A DNA stretch of 7,127 bases from Spirochaetaceae bacterium (GCA_031269165.1 JAISZQ010000010.1:1-7127); one strand, 5' to 3'. Shown: positions 1-5,566, counted from the first letter of the stretch. Numbers and translations: made by a program. The notes: generated by a model from the letters alone, not told the origin.

Positions 1-401
1 TCCCCCTTGTCTTTCGCCTTCCGGCAAGCGTTATAACGTTCTTTTTTTTAGCTCCTCCGTACTCGTCCCCAGACGCTCGCACGCTATGTCCAAAAACGCG
101 CTCTCAAGACAATAATCCATGCGCGCGTCCGCCCTGGCTGCCGAAGACAGCACGCCGCCTCCAGTTCCCGAATCCGGCTCCGCGCCGCCTTCAGTTCGTC
201 AATCCCGCTCATCGTTTCCACCCTTATCCTTTTGGGAAGCATATCTTCCCGCCCGTATTGTTTTATCCATCTGCTCAGAGCCGGGCATCCGCGAATCCCG
301 TTCCGCCGCCTCGCCTCGTCCAGGCTCGCATACTTCCCGGCCGCCACATCCTCAACCCCCCTCAGCTTAAATGCCTCGCTGTATCGTACCACATCCCTCA
401 T
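1..401 (-). pseudogene. IS3-family transposase OrfA, frameshifted, with start of OrfB (partial)
   Basis: Reads from ATG at 401 with AGGAG nine bases upstream. The N-terminal part (RYSEAFKLRGVEDVAAGKYA, then ARRRNGIRG, LSRWIKQYG) is the helix-turn-helix DNA-binding region of IS3-type OrfA, followed by a leucine-zipper-like stretch (IDELKAARSRIRELEAA). After LEAA, at roughly 150-165, the frame is lost: the expected OrfA continuation (MDYCLESAFLDIACERLG) lies in the -1 frame starting near 120. This equals a net loss of one base, so OrfA is probably broken. The corrected OrfA frame stops at 31-33, just after an A8 slippery run. The -1 frame past that run (KKKNVITLAGRRKTRG) stays open to base 1 and should lead into OrfB, the DDE catalytic part, outside the window. 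A sequencing error at the frameshift cannot be excluded. The family call is from motif recognition. Confidence 0.72.
41..49 (-). promoter_or_regulatory. A8-G slippery site for -1 frameshifting (OrfA/OrfB)
   Basis: On the minus strand eight A residues are followed by G, containing the A-AAA-AAG heptamer that IS3-family elements use to slip -1 and make the OrfAB transposase. The OrfA frame stops three codons downstream at 31-33 while the -1 frame remains open, the arrangement expected of a programmed site. That the site is functional is inferred from the family. Confidence 0.6.
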
Positions 402-448
402 CTTTCTTTCTCCTCATGACAACTTTAAACCAGGACGCGACAAACACA

Positions 449-484
449 CCATTCTCCATTTTCAATTATCCATTTTCCATTCGC
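449..484. repeat. Degenerate short tandem repeat beside the IS end
   Basis: On the minus strand the stretch is built of imperfect 6-8 base units of the type (A)AATGGA(T/G), with one AATTGA variant, about five in a row. It lies between the transposase gene and the sigma-factor promoter. The IS terminus probably lies at its edge: a TGTGTTTGTCGCG sequence starting near 448 on the minus strand looks like an IS3-type TG end. No matching second terminus is visible because the element leaves the window. The rest of 402-504 contains only the OrfA ribosome binding site and a small CGCG-CAA-CGCG palindrome near 482-492. Confidence 0.45.
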
Positions 485-504
485 GCAACGCGCGCCCCCC
501 TCTC

Positions 505-533
505 TTGTCATTTGTAACTTAATCGTGTATAAA
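505..533 (+). promoter_or_regulatory. Sigma-70-like promoter of the ECF sigma operon
   Basis: TTGTCA (505-510), 17 bases, TATAAA (528-533): each hexamer matches five of six consensus bases at ideal spacing. Transcription should begin around 540, only about four bases before the GTG at 544, so the mRNA would be nearly leaderless. TATAAAGTG is repeated directly (528-536 and 538-546), the second copy including the start codon. There is no Shine-Dalgarno sequence before 544, which agrees with a leaderless start. The prediction is by eye. Confidence 0.55.
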
Positions 534-543
534 GTGTTATAAA

Positions 544-1068
544 GTGAGTGAGATAGAAAGCGACAAAGAGTTTGCCCGCCTCTACGAGACTGTGTTCCCC
601 ATGCTGATGCGGGTAGCGTACAGGATAACCGGTAGTGAGGAAGCCGCCGAGGATCTGTGTCAGGACGCGCTTTTCCGTCTTCACGAGAGACGTCTGTCGT
701 TTCCAACGAATGATGACGCGAAGTTTTGGCTGATTCGGGTGGTGAAAAACGCCGCGCTGAACTACGCCAAACGAAAGACCCGTGAAAAGAAGGCATACCA
801 GAAGGCTTTTCATGAGGGCAGGGAGAGCGAGGAATCAAGCGAGGTTTCCATCATGAGAGCGGAAACCCGGATTGCGGTGAAGGCGGCGCTTGAAAAACTG
901 CCGCTTAATTTAAGGATGGTGCTTATATTGAAGGAATACGCCGATTTGAACTATAAAGAAATAGGCCGGGTTCTTGGTATAAGCGAGGGTAATGTCAAGG
1001 TGCGGGTCTTCCGCGCCCGAGAACGTCTTACGAATCTGCTCATGAAGGAGGACGTTGATGTGTCCTGA
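544..1068 (+). CDS. RNA polymerase ECF-type sigma factor (RpoE-like)
   Basis: Encodes 174 aa, the usual size for an extracytoplasmic-function sigma factor, which directs RNA polymerase to a small regulon. Region 2 spans about residues 7-85: YRITGSEEAAEDLCQDALFR is the helix that binds the beta-prime clamp and the -10 element, followed by FWLIRVVKNAALNYAKRK. Region 4 spans about 112-167: LPLNLRMVLILKEYADLNY, then the helix-turn-helix KEIGRVLGISEGNVKVRVFR that reads the -35 element. No region 1 or 3 is present, as typical. GTG at 544 is chosen because the first internal ATG (601) would cut into region 2; there is no Shine-Dalgarno sequence, which may reflect a nearly leaderless transcript. The gene overlaps the next by 11 bases, and that neighbour has an anti-sigma zinc motif, so its activity is probably held in check by sequestration. 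The exact ECF subgroup cannot be told. Confidence 0.95.
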   Translation: MSEIESDKEFARLYETVFPMLMRVAYRITGSEEAAEDLCQDALFRLHERRLSFPTNDDAKFWLIRVVKNAALNYAKRKTREKKAYQKAFHEGRESEESSEVSIMRAETRIAVKAALEKLPLNLRMVLILKEYADLNYKEIGRVLGISEGNVKVRVFRARERLTNLLMKEDVDVS

Positions 1069-1681
1069 TAAACAACTTCTGTCGGTATACCACGACGATG
1101 AACTTCCATCGCCGTGGAAAGAAAAAATGGAAGCGCATCTTGCGTGTTGTGACGCGTGCCGAAAGACGGTTGCGGCCTACGGCAAACTGTCTTCGTTGCT
1201 GACCGCGCCCGCCGGGGCGAATTCACCCGATGTATCGTTTGCCGCCGCGTGGATGCGGGTGCGGGAAAAACGGCGCTCGGTCGATCGGCCAAACCAACAG
1301 GTTCAGAGCGAGAAGCCGCGAAGGACGGTGTTTGCCGGGCGGGTTTTCAGCCGCCGCCTTGCCGTTCCGTTACCCTTCGCGGTTGCGGCGGCAGCGGCGC
1401 TTGTCTTTGCCTTTGCCGCCTTGTTGACCCAGCGCGATGTTCAGCGGATACCGGAGTCGGGCGCGGTTGCCGAGGGCTTCAATCTTGATCCGAGCGGCGT
1501 AAGCCAAGTCAACTCGATGACCGACGCGCTGCGCTTCATTGAAAACGACGAATTCTTTGCCGGACCCCAAAGCAGTTATGTCATCATGCGGTTACCCGAA
1601 AACAAAACCTTCTACAACTTTGGCAGTCCCCAGATACAGAACGTTACCGCCGGAACGCATAAGGGGTCAGGCGGGCGATGA
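1058..1681 (+). CDS. Membrane anti-sigma factor with zinc-type HxxxCxxC motif
   Basis: Encodes 207 aa from ATG 1058; AAGGAGG at 1045-1051 is six bases upstream, which favours this start over TTG at 1055. The N-terminal cytoplasmic part carries His27-x3-Cys31-x2-Cys34 (HLACCDAC), the zinc-associated anti-sigma signature that clamps an ECF sigma factor. A basic segment (RVFSRR) precedes a single Ala/Leu/Phe-rich membrane helix at about residues 101-123, and some 80 residues should lie in the periplasm. The start overlaps the sigma gene, so translation is probably coupled, keeping sigma and anti-sigma in balance. The periplasmic part (including YNFGSPQIQNVTAG) is not a domain I recognise and could be the sensor. 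Release could occur by regulated proteolysis or by zinc/redox change; the sequence does not decide. Confidence 0.88.
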   Translation: MCPDKQLLSVYHDDELPSPWKEKMEAHLACCDACRKTVAAYGKLSSLLTAPAGANSPDVSFAAAWMRVREKRRSVDRPNQQVQSEKPRRTVFAGRVFSRRLAVPLPFAVAAAAALVFAFAALLTQRDVQRIPESGAVAEGFNLDPSGVSQVNSMTDALRFIENDEFFAGPQSSYVIMRLPENKTFYNFGSPQIQNVTAGTHKGSGGR

Positions 1682-2298
1682 TGTTTCCTCGGCTGAACGC
1701 CCGCCCCGTCGGCCGGTTCCCCGACTCGAGCCCAGAAATGAAGACGGTTGTGTGCCTTCTTCTGATCTTGACCACGGCACGGGGGGTGCTTTGGGCGGAA
1801 GAGGGCGCGTCTCCCGCCGAGCCGCCTTCTGTTTCCCCTGCCCCGCCCGCCATCGGCTTAAGCCTCGATGAAATTTTTCCCGGTCTCCGCGATCGGGCGC
1901 TGGTTTGTACTATAGAAGCGCGGGTTGTGGAGGCCGAGGACGAAGTTGCGTGGCAAGCCGCCGATTCCAAAGTGACCATATCGGGGCGGCCGGTTTCCCT
2001 GAAACTCGCCGGGGATAACATCGTGGTGGCCCTCCAGTTTACCCCCTACATCCGCTTCCAAAACGGGTCGCCGCCTGAGGGGTACCTCGTGGTGCAGGGT
2101 CAGATATGGGTCAACAAGAACGACGGCGGGATGCACTATCAGGGCGTCATGCAGTCCGTCCCCGTTTCGATGGGCGAAAAAATATACTTCCTTCCGCTCG
2201 GCCCCAAGAAAAGCCGCGACGAAAGTTCGATCGAGATACTCTTTGAATTGCGGCCCTACTCGGAAATCGCGGAAAATGCCCCGAAGCCCGCAGAATAG
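1678..2298 (+). CDS. Secreted/periplasmic protein of unknown function, third gene of the sigma operon
   Basis: No family recognised. The start at 1678 overlaps the anti-sigma stop as ATGA, suggesting translational coupling. However, the Met at 1738 (residue 21) begins a textbook signal peptide (MKTVVCLLLILTTARG, then VLWA before EEG), so the true protein may start there; neither start has a strong ribosome binding site. After the predicted cleavage comes a Pro/Ala/Ser-rich linker (ASPAEPPSVSPAPPA), then about 150 residues rich in alternating hydrophobic residues (LKLAGDNIVVALQFTPYIRF, YLVVQGQIWVNKND), which look like a beta-sandwich. There is no lipobox and no second membrane helix. Its position between anti-sigma and lipoprotein suggests a periplasmic partner or target of the sigma system, by inference only. 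Confidence 0.82.
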   Translation: MMFPRLNARPVGRFPDSSPEMKTVVCLLLILTTARGVLWAEEGASPAEPPSVSPAPPAIGLSLDEIFPGLRDRALVCTIEARVVEAEDEVAWQAADSKVTISGRPVSLKLAGDNIVVALQFTPYIRFQNGSPPEGYLVVQGQIWVNKNDGGMHYQGVMQSVPVSMGEKIYFLPLGPKKSRDESSIEILFELRPYSEIAENAPKPAE

Positions 2299-2306
2299 GA
2301 CCGCCT

Positions 2307-4349
2307 GTGAACCTGTTTCAACATCAGTTGTCTGATAAAAGGGAGGGAAGCCTCCCCCCTGCCACCTGCCGTGGAGGCCCTTGGGCTTGTCGTGTGGGGA
2401 ACGAACATCGGCCCCCATTCTGGGGAGAGAAGGCTTTTGACGGCATTCCTGCCCCCGAAGGGGGACCGAGGGGCTTTCATGCCGGAATCCGCCCAAGTGC
2501 CGCCTCCACGGCAGGTGGCCCGCCGCGTGCGCTTAGGGGCTTCCGGCACCACCCTCTACGGTGGCGCCGCCCCCGTAACGCCCCCGCCGGGGGGTCTGCG
2601 GCCCCCCAGTCCCCCCGGCACGGTTGCATCGCAAACACCCTGATGGCGGTTGCCGCGACGGTACTCCTTGCCGCCTGTACGGATAACCGGCCCCGCATAA
2701 CCGGTATCACCCCCAAATTCGGGTCGGAAGGGGACATCATCACGATAAGCGGCGAACATTTTGGCGAAGCCGGAAACTGGGCATATATCACCATTGCCGG
2801 AGATCGGCCAACCGCCTCCTCCTACACATTGTGGCGGGACGACATGATCAAACTACAGATTCCCCGCCACGAGATGGCGGGCCTCGTCTATGTTTTCACG
2901 GACGGCAAGCAGAGTAACGGGGTCCTATTTTCCGACCGGGACGCGATTCCCCAAAAACCGGCGGCGGCCGGCGGAAAAACCGGGCCCATGCCCGTGATTG
3001 ACGCGATCAATCCGAAAACGGTATCGCCGGGAGATCTGCTCACGATTACGGGTTCCGGCTTCGGCGCCTCACGGGAAACTTCAAAGATTCTCTTTACCTG
3101 GGATCTCACCGGCCGTCCGGAACGGCTTGACCTCCCCGCCTCGCCGTTCGAGGGCGGTTACGAACGTTGGGGAGAACGTGAAATCCGGGTCTATGTCCCC
3201 GACGGGACGGGTACCGGCCTTCTCACCGTAAGCGCCACGGGTCAGAACGACGAGACGGAAGAATCCGCACGGCCGGCTCTTCCGGGGAGCCAGATACCGA
3301 TTGAAGTGTCCCGCGCAAAGGGAAAAAAGACGCTGGGCGAGGGCCGTGAGTATATTGTCGCGTTTTCCACCGACGTGATGGTGCAGGAAGCCGCCGCCCC
3401 GAACGCGCTCTACCTTGCGATTCCCCGCCCGACCGCGAGCGCATCCCAGCAAATCACGCGCGTCCTCTCCAAAACGCCCAAACCTTTCACAGAAGACTAC
3501 CGGGGAACAACATTGTACAAGTTGACCGATATGCGGCCCGGCGAGACGATGCGGGTTTCTGTAAACTATCTCGTCTCGGTCTACACGGTCGAGACCGCCG
3601 TCACACAAACCGCCCTGACTCAGGACACGAGGTTACCCGTCTATAAAGCCTATCTGGGAAAAACGCCGCTTGTTCCCGCCGACCACAACGAAATCACCGA
3701 AAAAGCCGCCGCAATCGTCGGCCGCGAGCGGAACCCCTACCTCAAGGCCCGCCTCATCTACCGCTCGTTGCTCAAAGACCTTGCGATTACCGATGTCGGT
3801 ACCGATACCGGCGACGACGGGGGAACGCATGAAACGGCGGCTCTCGACAAGTCAAACGCCGCGTCAGAATCGCCGCCGGAATCGGCTTCCGGTTCGGCAT
3901 TGCACGCGTTGCGAACCCAAACCGCCGACAGTTACAGCGCGTCCCTCCTCTTCTCCGCCCTCTGCCGCGCCGCCGGAATCCCCGCCGTCCCCTGCGCGGG
4001 GGTACTGGTCAACACCGACCGCTCCACCGTGAAACATTACTGGGCCGCCTTCTGGCTCGACGGCGTAGGCTGGATCCCGGTTGACGTCGCCTTTGGTTTA
4101 GGCGCCGCCCCCGACACGTGGACACTCCGCCCCGACTACGCCTCGTGGTACTTCGGCAACATAGACAACCAGCGGATCGCCTTCTCCTTTGGCGAGACCG
4201 CCCTCCCGCCGATCGACCCCAAGGGCCGCACCGTAAGCCGCGACCGCGCCTACGCCCTCCAAAACATCTGGGAAGAAGCCGTAGGCGGCATTGAATCCTA
4301 CTCCTCCTTCTGGAGCGACATCACCATAAACGGCATCTACTACCACTAG
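2307..4349 (+). CDS. TIG-repeat lipoprotein with transglutaminase-like domain (repeat insertion in its N-terminus)
   Basis: The open frame encodes 680 aa. GTG 2307 has AGGA (2297-2300) six bases upstream and lies eight bases after the previous stop, so it looks like the native operon start. Residues of about 12-108 are not protein-like and derive from GC-rich repeats. The lipoprotein signal only then appears (MAVAATVLLAAC, Cys at residue 124); an internal ATG at 2643 would leave just 11 residues before that Cys, short for a signal peptide. The mature part has two IPT/TIG Ig-like domains (about 129-211, ITPKFGSEGDIITISGEHFG; about 228-335, INPKTVSPGDLLTITGSGFG), a beta-rich middle (about 340-470) and a transglutaminase-like core (about 470-625; LFSALCRAAGIPAV, HYWAAFWLDGVGWIPVD). 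His577 and Asp593 match the catalytic pair, but the Cys position appears to be Ser542. It probably acts at the cell surface or in the periplasm in binding or in a modified peptide-bond reaction. Confidence 0.85.
   Translation: MNLFQHQLSDKREGSLPPATCRGGPWACRVGNEHRPPFWGEKAFDGIPAPEGGPRGFHAGIRPSAASTAGGPPRALRGFRHHPLRWRRPRNAPAGGSAAPQSPRHGCIANTLMAVAATVLLAACTDNRPRITGITPKFGSEGDIITISGEHFGEAGNWAYITIAGDRPTASSYTLWRDDMIKLQIPRHEMAGLVYVFTDGKQSNGVLFSDRDAIPQKPAAAGGKTGPMPVIDAINPKTVSPGDLLTITGSGFGASRETSKILFTWDLTGRPERLDLPASPFEGGYERWGEREIRVYVPDGTGTGLLTVSATGQNDETEESARPALPGSQIPIEVSRAKGKKTLGEGREYIVAFSTDVMVQEAAAPNALYLAIPRPTASASQQITRVLSKTPKPFTEDYRGTTLYKLTDMRPGETMRVSVNYLVSVYTVETAVTQTALTQDTRLPVYKAYLGKTPLVPADHNEITEKAAAIVGRERNPYLKARLIYRSLLKDLAITDVGTDTGDDGGTHETAALDKSNAASESPPESASGSALHALRTQTADSYSASLLFSALCRAAGIPAVPCAGVLVNTDRSTVKHYWAAFWLDGVGWIPVDVAFGLGAAPDTWTLRPDYASWYFGNIDNQRIAFSFGETALPPIDPKGRTVSRDRAYALQNIWEEAVGGIESYSSFWSDITINGIYYH
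2341..2640. repeat. GC-rich hairpin repeat inserted in the lipoprotein reading frame
   Basis: About 300 bp (100 codons) of palindromic DNA. It contains a GGGAGG-GAAG-CCTCCC hairpin (2341-2356), a perfect 18-bp inverted repeat (2361-2378 against 2502-2519, GCCACCTGCCGTGGAGGC, with a TTGGGC extension after a short bulge), and a CCCCCGAAGGGGG hairpin inside. The CGGCCCCCATTCTGGGG segment resembles the units at 4362-4437 and 4579-4653, and near 2622-2637 there is an inverted relative of their GGTGTTGCGATG start. All of this points to one repeat family placed on both sides of the lipoprotein gene. Boundaries are approximate. Confidence 0.7.
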
Positions 4350-4364
4350 GCCCCACGGGGGCCT
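4348..4364 (+). terminator. Hairpin at the operon's last stop codon (possible weak terminator)
   Basis: AGGCCCC-ACG-GGGGCCT forms a perfect 7-bp GC-rich stem that overlaps the TAG stop. It is followed by TCCTTGGG, not a T-run, so intrinsic termination would be weak. It is also the first hairpin of the repeat array that follows, so it may be repeat DNA reused as a transcript end. Confidence 0.4.
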
Positions 4365-4437
4365 TCCTTGGGGGTGTTGCGATGAGAAATATCTGCGGCC
4401 CCCTTTCAGGGGGAGTAAACGTTTCCCCCCGAAGGGG
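4362..4437. repeat. Hairpin repeat unit 1
   Basis: A 76-bp unit starting CCTTCCTTGGGGGTGTTGCG, followed by ATGAGAAATATCTGCGG. It has two internal palindromes: CCCCC-TTTCA-GGGGG and CCCC-CCGAA-GGGG. It is about 90 percent identical to unit 2 (4579-4653). The short ATG-started frame within it is open but runs straight into the inserted element and is not taken as a gene. Confidence 0.75.
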
Positions 4438-4447
4438 CCTTCCTTGG

Positions 4448-4578
4448 CACTGTCAACAACTTAAGAATTTTATCCGCAGATTTACGCGGATTTTCACGGA
4501 TTATACCCCACTCGATCCGTGTTAATCCGCGAAAATCCGCAGACCTTTCTTTTCTTTTTGCTTAAGTTGTTGACAGTG
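4448..4578. mobile_element. MITE-like element, 131 bp, perfect 18-bp terminal inverted repeats
   Basis: Ends in CACTGTCAACAACTTAAG (4448-4465) and its exact reverse complement (4561-4578). Between them a second, imperfect inverted repeat of about 29 bp (roughly 4472-4502 against 4515-4545, built on AATCCGCG/CGCGGATT and CACGGAT) would fold the whole element into one long hairpin. No transposase is encoded. It is flanked by CCTTCCTTGG (4438-4447) and CTTTCCTTGG (4579-4588), identical over the last eight bases, as expected of a target duplication. These bases are also the shared ends of the repeat units, so the duplication is not proven. Movement would need a transposase supplied from elsewhere. 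Confidence 0.72.
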
Positions 4579-4653
4579 CTTTCCTTGGGGGTGTTGCGAT
4601 GAGAAATATCTGCGGCCCCCTTTCTGGGGGAGTGAATGTTTCCTCCGAGGAGG
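4579..4653. repeat. Hairpin repeat unit 2
   Basis: A 75-bp unit nearly identical to unit 1. The second hairpin is CCTCC-GA-GGAGG where unit 1 has CCCC-CCGAA-GGGG: bases on both sides of the stem have changed together, so the pairing is kept. It is followed at 4654 by CTTTCCTTGGG, the start of a third, truncated unit. Confidence 0.75.
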
Positions 4654-4675
4654 CTTTCCTTGGGTTGCGGCAGAG

Positions 4676-4696
4676 GGCATCGGTGTCTGCGATGCC
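4676..4696. other. Small hairpin between repeat array and tRNA genes
   Basis: GGCATCG, a 7-base loop, then CGATGCC form a perfect 7-bp stem. It lies about 20 bases beyond the 3' end of tRNA-Ser(CGA) on the minus strand. Bases right after that tRNA read TTTTAGTTTT on the minus strand, but no T-run follows this hairpin in either direction, so its role as a terminator is uncertain. Confidence 0.35.
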
Positions 4697-4718
4697 AAAG
4701 GTTCTATCAAAACTAAAA

Positions 4719-4805
4719 CGGAGAGAGAGGGATTCGAACCCTCGGACCCCTTAAGAGGTCAACGGTTTTCGAGACCGCCCGATTCAACCGCTCTCGCATC
4801 TCTCC
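4719..4805 (-). tRNA. tRNA-Ser (anticodon CGA)
   Basis: An 87-nt gene read from 4805 to 4719. Acceptor stem GGAGAGA pairs with TCTCTCC, and the discriminator base is G, as in serine tRNAs. The anticodon arm is GCGGT-CTCGAAA-ACCGT, giving anticodon CGA (reads UCG). A long variable arm (TGACCTCTTAAGGGGTC region) marks a class II tRNA, and the T arm contains GGGTTCGAATCCC. The 3' CCA is not encoded (TTT follows) and must be added afterwards. It lies downstream of tRNA-Ser(GGA) on the same strand, so both may share a transcript. Confidence 0.95.
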
Positions 4806-4822
4806 AAAGGGAAACGATACTA

Positions 4823-4862
4823 GTCAGCGGCTGACAGTAGTCAGCGGCTGACTAATGTCAGC
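4823..4862. repeat. Two and a half copies of a 13-bp palindrome between the tRNA genes
   Basis: GTCAGCGGCTGAC is present at 4823-4835 and again at 4840-4852, a 17-base period, with a half copy GTCAGC at 4857-4862. The copies lie 18 or more bases upstream of the tRNA-Ser(CGA) 5' end on its transcribed strand. They could be operators, processing hairpins in a joint tRNA transcript, or a dispersed short repeat. Confidence 0.7.
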
Positions 4863-4887
4863 TTGACAATTATCGGTTCCTCAGCGA

Positions 4888-4973
<86 letters not shown>

Positions 4974-5370
4974 ATACCGGCTGTTCTTGGGAAATAGTGA
5001 TTGTCTTCCCGCACCCGGAAGGTTTGCAACCGTTCCCGCGACAGGCGATCAATCAGTATTTCCTCAACGATTAAATCTTCTTTAGTCTATCCTCTTTTCT
5101 AGAAATGTTCAAGTGGGCGGTTTCGTCTTTTGGCTCAGGGCAACGTCATTTACTTTTTTGAGCCTGTTCCAAAACACGAGCGAGTTTTGACAGGCGGTCA
5201 CCTTCGGCTCTTGAGGTTTTGAAACACCCGCTATTATAAAACAAGCACAATATCAAATAATTTAACCATGAACGCCACGAACATTTGCTCAGGTGGTTTG
5301 GGTGATTCGCGGCCATGAAAAGATTTTTCACTTTTTTTCGTAAAAATGAGTGAAAAATGATGGATACCGC
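4974..5370. other. AT-rich stretch without a convincing gene
   Basis: About 400 bases with no credible coding region. Two structures are visible. GTTCCAAAAC (5166-5175) faces GTTTTGAAAC (5216-5225), an inverted repeat with one wobble mismatch and further inner pairing (GAGC/GCTC). ATTTTTCACT (5323-5332) faces AGTGAAAAAT (5349-5358), a perfect 10-bp inverted repeat ending 12 bases before the next promoter's -35. A 61-codon minus-strand frame (5146-5331) has no recognisable features. The promoter of the tRNA genes should lie at 4974-5040, but I see no clear hexamer pair there. Confidence 0.5.
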
Positions 5371-5399
5371 TTGACACTTTTGTTCGGATGTGGTATAAA
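5371..5399 (+). promoter_or_regulatory. Strong extended -10 promoter
   Basis: TTGACA (5371-5376, perfect), 17-base spacer, TATAAA (5394-5399), with TG at 5391-5392 giving an extended -10. Transcription should start near 5406 on the plus strand. The perfect 10-bp inverted repeat at 5323-5358 just upstream is a possible operator. It would drive the 5451 short ORF and probably the downstream genes at 5925 and 6555, as no terminator is evident between. Confidence 0.7.
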
Positions 5400-5414
5400 T
5401 ATTTTTATTGATTA

Positions 5415-5432
5415 CCCGGCAGTAAAGCCGGG
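5415..5432 (+). ncRNA. Leader hairpin
   Basis: CCCGGC-AGTAAA-GCCGGG forms a perfect 6-bp stem with a six-base loop, about 10 bases after the predicted transcription start. It is followed by GGAGATAAAAGGCTGG and an ATG at 5451. It resembles no riboswitch class that I recognise. It may protect the 5' end or control translation of the short ORF. Confidence 0.35.
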
Positions 5433-5450
5433 GGAGATAAAAGGCTGGTT

Positions 5451-5537
5451 ATGCAAAAAATGGCGTTTTTGAAGAATAATTTTCTCGTGACCTCCCCCCT
5501 TTTCGCGGGTGCCCCCCCCCCCACAAAAACGTTTTAG
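5451..5537 (+). CDS. Short leader ORF running into an 11-C tract
   Basis: Twenty-eight codons from ATG 5451 (MQKMAFLKNNFLVTSPLFAG, then A, prolines from the C tract, TKTF, stop). AAGG lies about eight bases before the ATG, and the ORF sits right behind the strong promoter. With 11 Cs it stops at 5535-5537. Loss of one C would join it to the frame open to 5937, and gain of one C to the frame open to 5833. It could be a leader peptide, the 5' end of a slippage-controlled gene, or non-coding. There is no homology I recognise. Confidence 0.3.
   Translation: MQKMAFLKNNFLVTSPLFAGAPPPTKTF
5512..5522. repeat. Poly-C tract (11 C)
   Basis: Eleven consecutive Cs (poly-G on the minus strand). Runs of this length are prone to slipped-strand mutation and act as on/off switches in several pathogens, including treponemes. 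It lies within a short ORF behind a strong promoter. Confidence 0.85.
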
Positions 5538-5566
5538 GTCGTTATACGCCCCTTTCAGGCCCTCTT

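Noticed and set aside
1858..2496. Long minus-strand open frame (212 codons)
   Set aside because: It lies opposite the signal-peptide protein and repeat block, has no recognisable domain, and is explained as a GC-rich shadow of the plus-strand genes.
3081..3608. Minus-strand open frame of 175 codons inside the lipoprotein gene
   Set aside because: The plus strand here encodes a clear TIG domain with proper codon use; the reverse frame is composition-driven.
4382..4522. Short ATG-started frames inside the repeat units (MRNICGPLSGG type)
   Set aside because: Both units share the frame only because their DNA is alike; unit 1 runs into the MITE-like element and unit 2 into the tRNA gene, so no common protein end exists.
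4362..4660. CRISPR-like array
   Set aside because: The repeated units are about 75 bp, hairpin-rich, nearly contiguous and without unique spacers of constant length; the interruption is a single inserted element.
4863..4868. TTGACA as a plus-strand -35
   Set aside because: No matching -10 at 16-18 bases, and the plus strand downstream holds only the antisense side of a tRNA gene.
5146..5331. Minus-strand 61-codon frame
   Set aside because: No ribosome binding site or motif that I can support; it overlaps inverted repeats and AT-rich intergenic DNA.
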